A stretch of 64,000 nucleotides of DNA. It comes from Oidiodendron maius Zn. Taxonomy: Eukaryota; Ascomycota; Leotiomycetes; Myxotrichaceae. Positions 46,113 through 56,883 of this stretch are shown one piece after another. The stretch is taken from NCBI GenBank assembly GCA_000827325.1, contig KN832870.1, forward strand, positions 4,960,001 to 5,024,000, in the 5' to 3' direction. Below the pieces are notes generated by a model. That model worked only from the letters and a program-made list of their open reading frames with translations, was not told the origin of the DNA and made no database searches. Position 1 is the first letter of the stretch, and every line of letters begins with the position of its first letter. A program made the position numbers and the translations under genes.

Positions 46113-46557
46113 GTTTTGGGGAGGATTGGCGCTAGACCGTTTTTAAGGGCGGTGAGAGTTAGCCAAACTGTCCAGATCCGTGTGATGAGCTGAAAAGACG
46201 AATATTCTCAGGAGGTGGATTTGGAAAAGTTCGATAAAGAATCAATAAAAACAGTTAGCTGGCCTGCATAAAAGTAGTCTTGTCAAACTCAGGTTTCAAC
46301 TTTTGTGATATATCATTGACGCAAGGAGTGCAATTACTTTTTTGGTAGATCACCAGCCACATGTTCTGCCGAGGTGTGGCTGCTTTGGTGGAAATGTTCG
46401 TCCCGCCAACTTTCCCATCTGCTGCGTCTGCGCTTCTAATGCGCTTCTAGACAACAATTGGTGCCCAAACCGCATAAAACTCGCAACTAGCCCATATGCC
46501 TTCGTTCGTTAACTCAAAATACCACTTTAAAGTCTTGTTCCAGCGCTCCTAGCCAAC
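46113..46557. other. Divergent promoter region, Exo70 / phospholipase A2
   Basis: 445 bases between two outward-facing start codons, presumably shared promoter sequence. No other feature recognised. Confidence 0.5.
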
Positions 46558-49038
46558 ATGGCTGTGCGGATTCGCGCAGCAGCGCACCTTGCTGCCTGGT
46601 CAAGGCCTTGGCACCGTTTATTTCGAAACAGTGAACAAGCGCGCCATTTTTTCTCCAGGACAAAGAAGAGAAATCCTCGGTTTGCCCCCATCCGAGGCAC
46701 GAAGCTGTTTTGGGCGTCCGTAATTACCGTGGGCGGTGGTATCTATCTCTTACGAAGAGACGAGGACGTACCGTCAACGTCAAAGATACGCAGCAGAATT
46801 AAGGGAACAAAGGACCAATATACAGCTGAGGGAAAGAAGAGGTCATATTTTGTGAGGAGCACAAAACAGGACTCCGAATTAAGCTACCAACGTGCGGAAT
46901 CTTCGACTGTATTTGCGGAAGATACAGCGTGGGGACTTTTTGCAAGCAGACTGGCAAAGTTCACTGCTGTTACGGATATTAAATGGGCCTCGGTTCCTGG
47001 ATCCATATCAGACTTCATAATTCCGGATTGGGCAAAGGTGCTGCCGGAATGCCTCTCCAAGCTGCAGAAGGAGCTTTCTATGGCCCCAGGCTCATTGGCT
47101 GACGAGATATGGCAAGAAGCTCACGATCCATATATCAATCCAGAGATCCAGTACTCAGCAGAAGTTAGAGTGTCTTCGGATCTTTGCGATGACGAGAAGG
47201 AATTCCTCGCCAGGAGAAGGCAGGTCACCCGCGCCGCCCTAGCTAAATATCTTGGACTTCCTGAGGATGAGGTTCATCCTGATGATGTCCCATGTATAGC
47301 GATGGTGGGATCCGGGGGTGGGCTCCGAGCCTTGGTTGCTGGCACAGGATCGATGTTGGCTGCAGGTGAGGATGGTCTCTTTGATTGTATTACCTACACA
47401 GCTGGAGTCAGTGGTAGTTGTTGGCTACAGGCACTTTATCACTCTTCCCTCAGTGGCAGAAGATTCGACAAGATAGTTGATCATCTTAAGTCTCGAATCG
47501 GGGTGCATATCGCATACCCGCCTGTTGCACTCAATGCCCTCAACTCGGCACCAACAAACAAATTCCTCTTAAGTGGTTTCGTTGAGAAGTTGAAGGGCGA
47601 CGAAAAGGCGGACTTTGGACTTGTCGACGTTTACGGACTACTATTGGCGGCGAGGCTCCTTGTCCCGAAGACTGAGCTTGGTGTCGACGACAGGGATCTA
47701 AAGATCTCTAATCAACGGAATTTCTTAAGGCGTGGTGAGCATCCAATGCCTATATACACTGCTGTTCGTCACGAAATCCCTGTGGAAGTGGAGCCCGACG
47801 CAGGAAACGCAACTAAACATCCTTCAGAAGAGGCTAAACAAAAGGCGAAGAAAGAATCCTGGTTCCAGTGGTTCGAGATATCTCCGTACGAGATGTTCTG
47901 CGAGGAGCTCGCTGCAGGGATACCTACGTGGGCAATAGGCCGAAAATTTGAGAACGGAAAGGACCTTCCATCTAATGAGAGCGGATTGCGTGTCCCTGAG
48001 CTCCGCCTTACTCTGTTACTTGGGATCTTCGGAAGTGCATTCTGTGCAACGCTGAGTCATTACTACAAGGAGATTCGTCCTATAGTGAAGGGTCTTGCAG
48101 GATTTGGGAGCATAGACGGCATGATTGAGGGAAGAAATGAAGACCTAAGCAAGGTCCATCCGATCGATCCCGCCTCGATTCCCAACTTCGTATACAAAAT
48201 GGAAGGCAGATTACCAGAAACCGCGCCAGATAGTATCTACAAGAACCCGCATCTACAGCTCATGGATGCTGGCATGTCGAACAATTTGCCAATCTATCCA
48301 CTGCTCCGCCCCGGCCGGGATGTGGATATCTTAATTGTGTTTGACGCATCGGCAGATATCAAAACTGAAAATTGGCTATCCGTCGCAGAGGGGTATGCAC
48401 GTCAGCGTGGCATAAAAGGCTGGCCAATTGGTGCAGGCTGGCCCAAAGAAAGTGATACGGCAGAAGAGGCAGCCAGCCAGCTCGAAGAAGCACTAGTCTC
48501 GAGCCCGGCAGAAGCGGAATTGAAAGTAAAAAATTCCAAAGATCACCCAATGAGCGAAGGATACGTGCCAAGAGAGTCTTCGGATGGTAAAGGGGCAAAG
48601 AAGGCAGGGGACCTCGGATACTGTACGATTTGGGTTGGCACGACAGAAGAGAGGTCCGGCCCCGCTGATGACGTCCCATCCAAAGCGGTTGAGGAGGACT
48701 GGCAGTTGATGAAACCGGATGCAGGCATCACGGTGGTCTACTTTCCCTTCACGAAGAACCCGAAAGTCGCTGGTGTGGATCCGGAAACCAGTGATTACAT
48801 GAGCACTTGGAACTTTGTCTACACCCCAGAGAATGTGGATTCCGTGGTGGCACTGGCGCGGGCCAACTTCAATGAGGGAGCAGAGAGGACGAGACGTTGT
48901 GTAAGGGCTGTGTATGAGAGGAAGAGAAGGAAGAGAGAGGATGAAGAGAAGGCCGAGCGCGAGAGACGATACCGGCGCAAGGTCAGGCTGGGGATCGTGG
49001 GAAAGAAAGGCGAGGGAGATCACTTCCACCTAACATAA
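46558..49038 (+). CDS. plaA: Cytosolic phospholipase A2-like, mitochondrial type (PlaA-like)
   Basis: 826 residues, single exon. The protein hydrolyses the sn-2 ester of phospholipids (group IV family). The catalytic dyad context is complete: oxyanion loop GSGGGLRA, nucleophile elbow AGVSGSCW with Ser285, and the aspartate of MDAGMSNNLPIYPLLR. The cPLA2 order of these motifs and the WAIGRKFENG and SYMSTWNF-like C-terminal segments agree. The N-terminus is unusual for animal cPLA2: it has no C2 domain but a basic, Arg-rich leader (MAVRIRAAAHLAAWSRPWHRL) and a single hydrophobic segment FWASVITVGGGIYLL (about residues 51-65), suggesting mitochondrial import and membrane anchoring, as reported for Aspergillus PlaA. 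The C-terminus is a highly charged RKRRKREDEEK tail. Start ATG at 46558. Confidence 0.9.
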   Translation: MAVRIRAAAHLAAWSRPWHRLFRNSEQARHFFSRTKKRNPRFAPIRGTKLFWASVITVGGGIYLLRRDEDVPSTSKIRSRIKGTKDQYTAEGKKRSYFVRSTKQDSELSYQRAESSTVFAEDTAWGLFASRLAKFTAVTDIKWASVPGSISDFIIPDWAKVLPECLSKLQKELSMAPGSLADEIWQEAHDPYINPEIQYSAEVRVSSDLCDDEKEFLARRRQVTRAALAKYLGLPEDEVHPDDVPCIAMVGSGGGLRALVAGTGSMLAAGEDGLFDCITYTAGVSGSCWLQALYHSSLSGRRFDKIVDHLKSRIGVHIAYPPVALNALNSAPTNKFLLSGFVEKLKGDEKADFGLVDVYGLLLAARLLVPKTELGVDDRDLKISNQRNFLRRGEHPMPIYTAVRHEIPVEVEPDAGNATKHPSEEAKQKAKKESWFQWFEISPYEMFCEELAAGIPTWAIGRKFENGKDLPSNESGLRVPELRLTLLLGIFGSAFCATLSHYYKEIRPIVKGLAGFGSIDGMIEGRNEDLSKVHPIDPASIPNFVYKMEGRLPETAPDSIYKNPHLQLMDAGMSNNLPIYPLLRPGRDVDILIVFDASADIKTENWLSVAEGYARQRGIKGWPIGAGWPKESDTAEEAASQLEEALVSSPAEAELKVKNSKDHPMSEGYVPRESSDGKGAKKAGDLGYCTIWVGTTEERSGPADDVPSKAVEEDWQLMKPDAGITVVYFPFTKNPKVAGVDPETSDYMSTWNFVYTPENVDSVVALARANFNEGAERTRRCVRAVYERKRRKREDEEKAERERRYRRKVRLGIVGKKGEGDHFHLT

Positions 49039-49931
49039 CCAAAAGTATGCTTTCCGCTGGCCTGAGATCAGCCAGCAGAACTCCATACGTACAGTACATA
49101 TAATCAAGATAGTAATAAGTAGAGCAGGATACCAAGCAAGCTCTTTTTGCAAGCCACAAAGCTTGGCAGCTCTTGTTCCAGGGGTAATTGAGACACGGAG
49201 TAGGAGAGCAAATCTCTGATCTGCCGACGCCACGCTGGAGAACCGTATCCGTTTTCCTGCCGCGAAGCATCAGCACATACGAATGCGAGTGAGAACTTTA
49301 TGTGTCCCTTATATAAGATATGTCCACGTCGGACTCCACAATCACGAGGCGTTCGTAGTGCGGACCAGCAGTTTGTGCTCTTGCGGCCCCTTTTGCGGGC
49401 ACTGTGGATGTTCCTGGCCAGGACTCCGGAGCGGGCAGGGGCATAAAACGTGACGCAATGCATACGAGGACGCCCAGACGAACAGAAAGGCGGGACACAC
49501 GAGCAAACTCAGCAACACGTCCACCGAATTCGGGTGCTGGACTGGAATCATTCTGGCGCGATGCCGGCAGAGCAGAGCAGTATCACGGTGTGGCACGACT
49601 CGGGCCCAATAAATATATGCCAGAGCATGGCCAGGCCAAGCGCCAAGTGACGGGGAGAGTGCAAGCAGCTGGCACGATCTGCAACGATGTCCTCCCTGGG
49701 GAGGAAAAGCGGATCTGGCCAAGCTGTGGGGCCCCTGCCCGTGCCGATGCTCAGATCTCCCTGATATAAAGAAGGCTATTCTCTCGAGGAGAGGTTCTGT
49801 GAAGCGCGCCCCCTTTGCTTGTGCAGAGTCCTCCCTCTAGATCCGTCTCAGAGGCTGGTGTATACTCCTCATGATATATTCCCATGGCTTGACGGTACCG
49901 ACAGACGGGATTGAGCATCTGTACCGCCGAT
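49039..49931. other. Intergenic region
   Basis: 890 bases between the phospholipase stop and the cyclin start. Several frames of 100-130 codons exist on both strands but carry no recognisable protein, consistent with GC-rich promoter/leader sequence. Confidence 0.5.
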
Positions 49932-50894
49932 ATGGCGGAGAGGGAAGAAGCGGTGCCGGCTGCACGCTCACGATCCTCCTCGTGTGCTTCCTTCGACGAT
50001 TCGTACTTCTACCAGAACTACGTCCCGCTCTCGAATCTGCCTACGCCGCCATTGGGGCATTCGAACTCGACCACAAGGCCGTCCTCCTTGCTGTTGCTCT
50101 TTCCAAATGAACCTCTCGCCCCAGCCCTCCTTGGTACAGCTCCTTTTCACTCCCCAGGGACCGCTGTAAAGCTCTGTTAGAATCCTCTAGCTAACAAATC
50201 TTCTTCAGGCCCCGCAATCCACCTCACCAACCTCATCCCTTCCTCGACCTCCCTCATCACACCCTCTAGGACCACGGTCCACGCAATCCTAACCCGGGCG
50301 GACTTGCCCATCGAGATCCTCGCTCTGGCAGCATGCATTCTCGATTCCCTCAGCTCCCGCTTCGCCCTCACGTGGCGCCTTGGTTGCCCCCTGAATACGC
50401 CCACAGCCCCTCCCGCTCCTCCTCAAGAACCACACATCGATAACGTCCACCCGGAAGTCCTCGTGCTCAGTGCCTTGATCCTCGGCTCGCAGTTTCTAGA
50501 CGATCTTTCCTCCTGCACCCAGACCTATGCCAGGGATTGGGGATGCAGCAAGTGGAGCTGCGAGCAAATCAATTTCACACAGCGATGCCTGCTGGAAAAT
50601 ATCGGGTACAGCCTGCTTCCGCTGTGCGAGGAGAGCTTCATAAAGTACGCGGTGCGGGATATGGAGCGTGCAGCCAGGAGGTCGGAGACCGCCATATATA
50701 ATTCTGCCCGAGATGGCCATGGCTCAGATTCCAAGACGGAGGGCAAAGGCATGGCAGTCTCAGGTCCCGGAGCGCAGATCACTCCCGCCGAGACCCCAAC
50801 GCTGGAGAAGACGTGCCTGCATTTCGTGCCTTGCCCAGAACAGTTCTCCGGACGCTGGGAGTTATATGGCACGGCCACAGACACAGGCGGATGA
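49932..50894 (+). CDS. Pcl/Pho80-type cyclin
   Basis: 295 residues. Exon 1 is 49932-50133, the intron 50134-50208 (GTACAG...CTTCAG), exon 2 50209-50894. The N-terminus is Ser/Pro-rich (SLPTPPLG-like). A cyclin box follows: AIHLTNLIPSSTSLITPS, HAILTRADLPIEILALAACILDSLSSRF, HPEVLVLSALILGSQFLDDLSSCTQTYARDWG and EQINFTQRCLLENIGYSLLPL. The EIN/F..RxLLxxIxYxL pattern after W matches Pho85-type (Pcl) cyclins of fungi. Such cyclins activate Pho85-like CDKs in G1, morphogenesis or phosphate control; which one cannot be told. The C-terminus ends CPEQFSGRWELYG. The family is clear; the subgroup is inferred. Confidence 0.8.
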
Positions 50895-50975
50895 TCGATT
50901 TGTGATGTCCAAAATTTCCACAACGCCATTAACACCCTATCTATGAGATCTCTCTAGACTCTATCATTATCACTA

Positions 50976-51835
50976 TTAACCACCAGCTAGCTCGTCAATG
51001 CTCTTCCGAACCTCCTCTATTGGGTTATATCTCTCTTCCTCCAACTCTGAGCCACTTACCCTATACTTGCCATTGTTGACAATCTCCTCGACCGCCGTCC
51101 GCACCTCTTCGGGTTTGGGGCTGCCGGTGCGGAGGTTGATTCCGATATCAACCCATTTCGCACGAGCCGCCACCTCGGGCTTCTCCTCACCTGCTCCTGC
51201 AATAACCAGAGGTGTCCTGTTGCTGATGGTGTGTTGAAAGGCTCCGTAACCGCCGTTCGTGACGAGCACCTTGCAATGCGGCAGCAGATCGTCTAAGGGT
51301 ATGAGGTCGGGCATGCGAGTGTTCTCTGAGACAACGGTGCCTTACGGCAGAGCAGCCCCTTCTTTCCCAGAGCCACGACGACGAGAACATCACTGCGGAC
51401 CTTGAAGGCGATCATGGCGGGGATAATCGGACTGTTGAAGTTCGCCGCCACCGATCCTTGTGAAACCGTAATGATCTTCTTGGTGGCGTTAATCAGCGAC
51501 CTCCGACCACCTGGCCAGAGAATTCTTGAACGGATCACGGTGGCCCTTGGGTAATCACCCACGAAATACAGCGTGGGTTGCATATCGCTGTGCGTGTACT
51601 AGGCTGAAGGGACGTACATCTGGAGGAAGCGGTCTGGGCAACAGGTATGGGGCATCCAGGAAAAAAGGAGCGCGTTTCGTCGCGCCAAGTTCTTTCATGA
51701 CCACATGGTAGCGAGCATCTGGCTTTGTGAACATCTGCTCCTTCACTGCCTTTTCATGGCGATATTCCGAGCATGACGCTCGGGGTTGTTATCAGGGGCC
51801 AGACCCGGACCGAAGGAGCGGTGTGTCGATACTCA
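50976..51835 (-). pseudogene. UDP-glycosyltransferase-like pseudogene, 5' truncated
   Basis: Minus-strand remnant of a MGT/UGT-like glycosyltransferase. Family blocks survive in order: FGPGLAPDN near 51800, KEQMFTKPDARYH, APFFLDAPYLLP, DRFLQMYVPS, QPTLYFVGDYPR, ITVSQGSVAANF, DVLVVVALGKKG, PHCKVLVTNGGYGAFQH (the nucleotide-sugar binding end) and PLVIAGAGEEKPEVAARAKW. They lie in different frames: the frame changes near 51750, near 51635 and near 51365, and in-frame stops occur at 51599-51601 (TAG) and 51342-51344 (TAA). The N-terminal acceptor-binding half is missing upstream of 51835. A working copy would attach a sugar to a small lipophile, but this one cannot make a full enzyme. Short introns could explain one shift but not the nonsense codons. 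Confidence 0.85.
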
Positions 51836-53222
51836 CATCTAGAACACAAGATATATAAACTCATTTACGCGTCCGAATATAGGATCCGCTTTCTATCATT
51901 GCAACTGCACTTCACAGTCTTGATTCTCATCTGCTTAGGAGCAGAAACCAACATAAGCCCTGCGCTTCAACCCCCGTAGCTGTAATCCTATCACGCTGTG
52001 TCTCCCACATCGAGGAATTACATTTCCTAAAATTCCACACAGTTAACCCCTTAGATAAATATTGCCGATTCGCAAACTAAAATTCAAGGTTCTCGCTGAG
52101 CAGCGATGATCACGACAGGAGCAAAGGGCAAGGGAAGACCGCAGTCTTGTTTGCGGGTGGATGAAGTTGGATTATTCTGGTCGCAGCTTAGAAAGATGTC
52201 GCGGCGAGGGGGGGGTAACAATATCTTATGCCGTAAATCCATTTGGGATTGAGAGATAGCGAGGACCTGTCTCTTAACGAGAGCCCAGGAGGTTAATATT
52301 GACTCTCACAAGAACTTTCATAAGACCAAATTAAATAAACTGCCCCTGGCCCAAGAGCTAAGTGAGCACGGGGGAGTTTCATCTTGAAGCCCAATTACCA
52401 CCTGTATCGAGGCTCAAGTTTTGTGTGGGGAACGGGTCCTGTGGTGTATTGTCAGGATATCACTGTGTGGCTTACGACGGACCTTGGCGGAATATCGGCG
52501 ACTACAGAGAGTATTCCTCCCTCGCTATGAGGCAATTGGAAATCATTTGTAAGTACAGCAGAGTGCTCGGTCAGGTTTTAGGGCAGGATCATCTTCCGCG
52601 TGGATGATGAGCGACGGATTAAGATCTCTGGGTATTGTCAGAGGTATAAATTTGGAATTCAGAGAATGCACGATGCTGATCGCGAAGACGGCGATAATTT
52701 TAGTTATCTGAGGTAAACATTACAAAGAGAACTGAATATCACTTTTTTGGAATGAACTGGGTCAGGGATATGGTTTTCGCTATTGACAGCTTACTGGGGT
52801 CGAAGGCGGCTTAATACGGGGTGTTTTGAAAAGGGATCCCCGTTTAGAGGGGGGGCAAATGTTGATTGGGAAGTGATATGTTGGTGGGCTGTAGCGGCGA
52901 TCGTTGGGCCAGCACCAGGTGAGTTCCGGAACTGGAGGGATCAACGGTAGTAGTGCAAGAGCGGTGAGGGAGCTTTATACATGAAGATCTCTTCGTAGGC
53001 TCATTTCTGTCCTCTGTTGCTACAGGAAATCTGGTGCTGGATTATTGGGGAAAGTCTACCTAATTGATAGATCACATACAGAAAGGCTATCCCTACCTAT
53101 CCCGAATTCTAAATCCTGACAGAAAATTAACAAAGTAAACTCAAAGATTGTGATATTCCTTCTCTTTTCAAAATTGCCCGTTCCCAAACCCAAGTCCGCG
53201 CGCGAGAGAGAAAAGCCAACGC
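51836..53222. other. Gene-free region beside the glycosyltransferase relic
   Basis: 1.4 kb with no supported exon. It could contain the lost 5' end of the glycosyltransferase, but I recognise none of its family motifs here. Confidence 0.5.
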
Positions 53223-55124
53223 TCAGTTCTTCACATCCGGTCCCAGGATATCACTCAAACTCCCCTCCCTCGACTGCGCCGGATCATACTCCGTGCTGCC
53301 AGGTGTGTACCTCAGCCCATCTGCAACGCTGCTCATCTCCGATCCCTCCCCATCTTCATACGCTGGTAACTCCTCCCCCTCCCCAACTTGACTCCCAATC
53401 TCGTGCGCCGTCATCGAGCGACTATCCACACGGGGAGGGAACTGCGACTCTACGGTAACAATGTCCCCCACCACACTCGCCGCGTTGCGGAACTGTACGA
53501 TCTCTTCACTCATAGTGTCCGACAGGCCGTTCTCGGCATTAGCGAGTAGCGCGGCTCGTTTCTCCTCGTAGTCATCCGTGATGAGGGCCTCATCGAAGGG
53601 TCGGCCCGTCAAGCGCGCAATGAAGCGCCGGAAGGCCTGGTGCCTCCTGGCACGGCAGAAGGCGCGACGGCGACAACGTTCCTCACGGCGGGCGCGCCGT
53701 TCCGCCCGGCGAGAGGCGGTGAAGGCGCGGCGGTGGAGGGCAAAGGCGAGGCACGCAATCACGATGCCGGTGCCGATGTACTTAAGGAGGTGCAGCGCGC
53801 GGTGGAGGCCCGGGTGCCTGTGGCCTTGGAAATGGTGTGGTGGTGGAGGATGAGGGCCACCTTTAGGCATTGCGTGGGAGGAGCTTCGGAACGACTGAAT
53901 CTGGCCCTCTTCTTGCTTGCCGGGCCGTCTGTGTGCTGGGACATCTGGCTGGCCTACATCGAAAAAAGCAAAATGATCCTGGTCATCGAAAGGAGGCTGT
54001 CCATTGTGAGGCGGTCCGTGGCCAGGTCGCTTTCCATAAGGAGGCTCTGGGCGCTGAGGGGGTTTGCCGTGAGGGTCTCTATGCGGAGGCCAGTGGTGAG
54101 GAGGAGGGAAACGACAGATTGGAATGCCGTGGTGTGGCCTTCTCCAGTGAGGCGGGCGCGGATGCGTATGATTTCCCTTTCCAGGCTTGTGACCACAGGT
54201 GTGGTTGCCATGCTTGCCATGCTTGTCGTGGCCATGATGGTGGTGCCTGCCATGAAACTTCTTGTAAATCTTACGGAGTCCACAGCGAATCTTGTGGTGA
54301 ACGGCCTTGAGGATGCATTTCACGTTGTCGCAGGCTCTAATGCCGTATATAAACTCGGGGCTGTACCGAGCGATAGCGTCTCGCTGCTCCTCAATCATAT
54401 GTTCGAGTGCTCTCAGCTGTGAGACTAGGTCACCGAGCTCGGCGAGCTCGAACTCAAGACGGTCATCTGAGTACTCAGCCTCATCTTCGAGTAGCTCCTC
54501 GTGAAAGATTGGTTCGGCGAAGACTGGCTCATCATCAACGGGCTTGACGTTTAAGGGACTATGATACCCTTCCGTTTGCACACTGACACTCTGGACATTA
54601 GGCATGCCACGTTGCGTATATTGCAAACCGAACCCAAGTTCATAGTCATCAGGTATGACCACGTCATTGACGCGAGTGATTATAAGGTTGAAGAGCTGGA
54701 ATTGATGACCCGGCTGTCCTACGCATCGGAAGAACCATTTGGCCTCAACAGGCGTGCCGTCCAGCATGAGTGGACTGTTCCCAGAGAACCCAGTAGGCCA
54801 ATGGTCAGATCCGTCCAGTGCCAGCTCTCGGCCATTCACCGTTACATTTTCGTACTTGCATTCCTGTTCTGAAGAAAGAACCTCGACAGCGAAGAGCAGG
54901 ACGGGAAGTTTCAGTTGGGTGGATATGACGTCCGGTAGTGGGACCTTAATCTCTGCAATGAGGCTGGATTGGACTAAATCGTTAACAGCATGATTTTGCG
55001 TGGTGATAGTAAAGTCTTCACTAGTGAAGAACGTCTTGCCGACGTCGTCCGAGGTAGGCTTGGTGGCCACCGAGGCCAGCACGGGTGAGAGGAGCAGAGC
55101 GGTTCTCAGCAGGCCGAGCATCAT
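53223..55124 (-). CDS. Secretory single-pass membrane protein with His-rich ectodomain, unknown function
   Basis: 633 residues, single exon. A signal peptide (MMLGLLRTALLLSPVLAS) starts it. The first 250 residues look like a beta-rich extracellular domain (sequons NVT). Then comes a run dominated by His, Pro, Gly and Lys (GRHHHHGHDKHGKHGNHTCGH and similar, residues about 290-440), one hydrophobic helix YIGTGIVIACLAFAL, and an Arg-rich juxtamembrane segment (RRAERRARREERCRRR). The cytosolic tail is acidic and contains LPAY, a PY-like motif of the kind bound by Rsp5/HulA-type ligases. I do not recognise the family; it resembles conserved hypothetical proteins of filamentous fungi. Metal binding is suggested by histidines only. 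The gene is divergent from the PAL gene. Confidence 0.75.
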   Translation of the reverse strand: MMLGLLRTALLLSPVLASVATKPTSDDVGKTFFTSEDFTITTQNHAVNDLVQSSLIAEIKVPLPDVISTQLKLPVLLFAVEVLSSEQECKYENVTVNGRELALDGSDHWPTGFSGNSPLMLDGTPVEAKWFFRCVGQPGHQFQLFNLIITRVNDVVIPDDYELGFGLQYTQRGMPNVQSVSVQTEGYHSPLNVKPVDDEPVFAEPIFHEELLEDEAEYSDDRLEFELAELGDLVSQLRALEHMIEEQRDAIARYSPEFIYGIRACDNVKCILKAVHHKIRCGLRKIYKKFHGRHHHHGHDKHGKHGNHTCGHKPGKGNHTHPRPPHWRRPHHGIPICRFPPPHHWPPHRDPHGKPPQRPEPPYGKRPGHGPPHNGQPPFDDQDHFAFFDVGQPDVPAHRRPGKQEEGQIQSFRSSSHAMPKGGPHPPPPHHFQGHRHPGLHRALHLLKYIGTGIVIACLAFALHRRAFTASRRAERRARREERCRRRAFCRARRHQAFRRFIARLTGRPFDEALITDDYEEKRAALLANAENGLSDTMSEEIVQFRNAASVVGDIVTVESQFPPRVDSRSMTAHEIGSQVGEGEELPAYEDGEGSEMSSVADGLRYTPGSTEYDPAQSREGSLSDILGPDVKN

Positions 55125-56883
55125 GGGCGTAGGCAGAAGTGTAGATAATGAGTGACGCGAAGAAGTGAGGATCGAAACTGGAGCGAGTCACTCGACCCGG
55201 GCCTAGGTCGAAGCCTGAAGATATATGAGGTTGGTCTCGACGACAACCCTCAAAAAAAGAGATGGGTTGATGCCTAGAAGGAAAAGGAGAGAGAGCGAGA
55301 GAGCAGGAGATAACGTTCACCAACATCACTGATAGAACCCCTCCAGCCTCAGGAGGCGTCGTAAGAAAAGGGCGCGCCACTCCAATCAGATCCTTGCGCT
55401 GACGACGCTCTGCGGAGGAATCCATAGGACGAGTCCGACGGCGCGGATGTACTCAGGTAGATAGGAACACAGGGACGGATTATAGAGCAATTGTGCAATG
55501 GCAGTATATCTGAGAGGAAAGGGCAGAATACTCTGGTAGATAAATAACATCAGCGATTTGGAAGCAGCGAACTCAAATACTACCCAGTAGGCGCCAAAAA
55601 AGCCTCACAATATTCACGATGTCTTGGCCTCATTTCCCGCCCAAGCAATTCTTCCTCCACCAGCAGCGGGGGTGGTGCCATCCACGTGACCTAGAACTCG
55701 CCCTAGCGTAGGTGGACTTTCGCTGCGCTATTGAACAGCCAGGAATGAAAGCCGAGGAACCGCGTGGATACTACGCCCTGGGCATTCGAGGGCATGGCTC
55801 CCGAAACTGGCACAAGATGCGCGCTCGCATACTGCAGGACGCCTGAATCTGGTCAGTTTGCCTGCTGGACCTTCCTCAATCACGCCTGATGATTCCCGGA
55901 AAGTCGGTCTGCGTGACAAAATGGCCCGGAGAAGGCTTCTGCTGCGTAAGCCTACCGCCGGTTTGGTATGGCTTCTGGTTTCTGGCTTCCTCCTCGGCCA
56001 GGACCACCATGCTTTCGCCTCTGCTGCCCTTGAGTCTTCGAGGTCCTCGGCCTCCCTCAACCCACGGTACGGAACGATTCGATACCCTAGCGGCCTCTTG
56101 TCACAGATCCTGCAATGCTATGGCGATGCTGTGTATGCAGTGGCCTCTGCGGTCTCATATGTCTCCTTCCTCTCTGTCTGTCTCTCACTATCTCCCTGAC
56201 CGTCAATCCCCTCTCCTATATCTATCTCTCTCCCCTCCTCCTCCCCCCGCTCCTCCTCCTCCTCCTCCTCACGCTCCCCACGCTCTCTTCGCACTCCCTT
56301 CCCCTCATCTCCTCTCCCAGCCCCCGTGTACTTGTTGCCGTGCTGTCAATTGGCGATCTTTAGCGCATCCTTACTCTGTTCCCGCCTCCCTCGTTCTGTG
56401 GCGGCCCGCCCCTGACCGTCCCACTTGCCTAGATCAACCCAAGCTCCTCTTCTTATCACCGGTTCATGCAACTATTCTGGATCATCTCTGCGGTGCCGAT
56501 AGCGTAGCTGCTGATCAACCCTTGCGGCGACCCTCCCATTGGCCTCGTGTGGCCTCAATCGCGCGTTCCGGGCTTCCCCAAGAGAGCTTCGTAGCTCCAG
56601 ACGTGCATTCGAGGGCGCCGGACAGCTGGAAATCTTGTCCTCGCGGTTGCTCTAGCTCCTCTTGCCCGCTCCGCCCGGCGCCCCGGATGCGTCCGCACTG
56701 TCCCGCTGCAGTGAATGGTTAACGGCCCTGCACGCCTACCTGCAGGCCGTGAATTTGCCAACCCAAGACCATTCGTGCCTCTGTTACATCTCTTTAATCC
56801 CTTGCGTCCCCCCACAGACAAGTGGTGAGGATAACCTTGTCTCACCAACCTCATAAATCTCGAATCGCTCTGCGTCCACTCCA
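55125..56883. other. Divergent promoter region, His-rich protein / PAL
   Basis: 1.76 kb. It holds a long CT-rich tract (about 56160-56360, including runs of CCTCCT repeats), typical of strong fungal promoters, and CCACGTGAC at about 55683. An open frame of about 280 codons through the CT tract is low-complexity and not credible as a gene. Confidence 0.5.
56226..56280 (+). repeat. Polypyrimidine (CTC/CCT)n tract
   Basis: Nearly uninterrupted C/T sequence with CTC triplet repeats on the plus strand, about 600 bases upstream of the PAL start codon; an ordinary low-complexity promoter tract or slippage-prone repeat. Confidence 0.85.

Noticed and set aside
53578-54422. Two plus-strand open frames of 90-260 codons
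   Set aside because: They mirror the His/Arg-rich protein on the minus strand and have no independent motifs.
55889-56722. 277-codon plus-strand frame
   Set aside because: It runs through the polypyrimidine tract and is Pro/Ser/Leu low complexity, with no conserved motif; promoter sequence is more likely.
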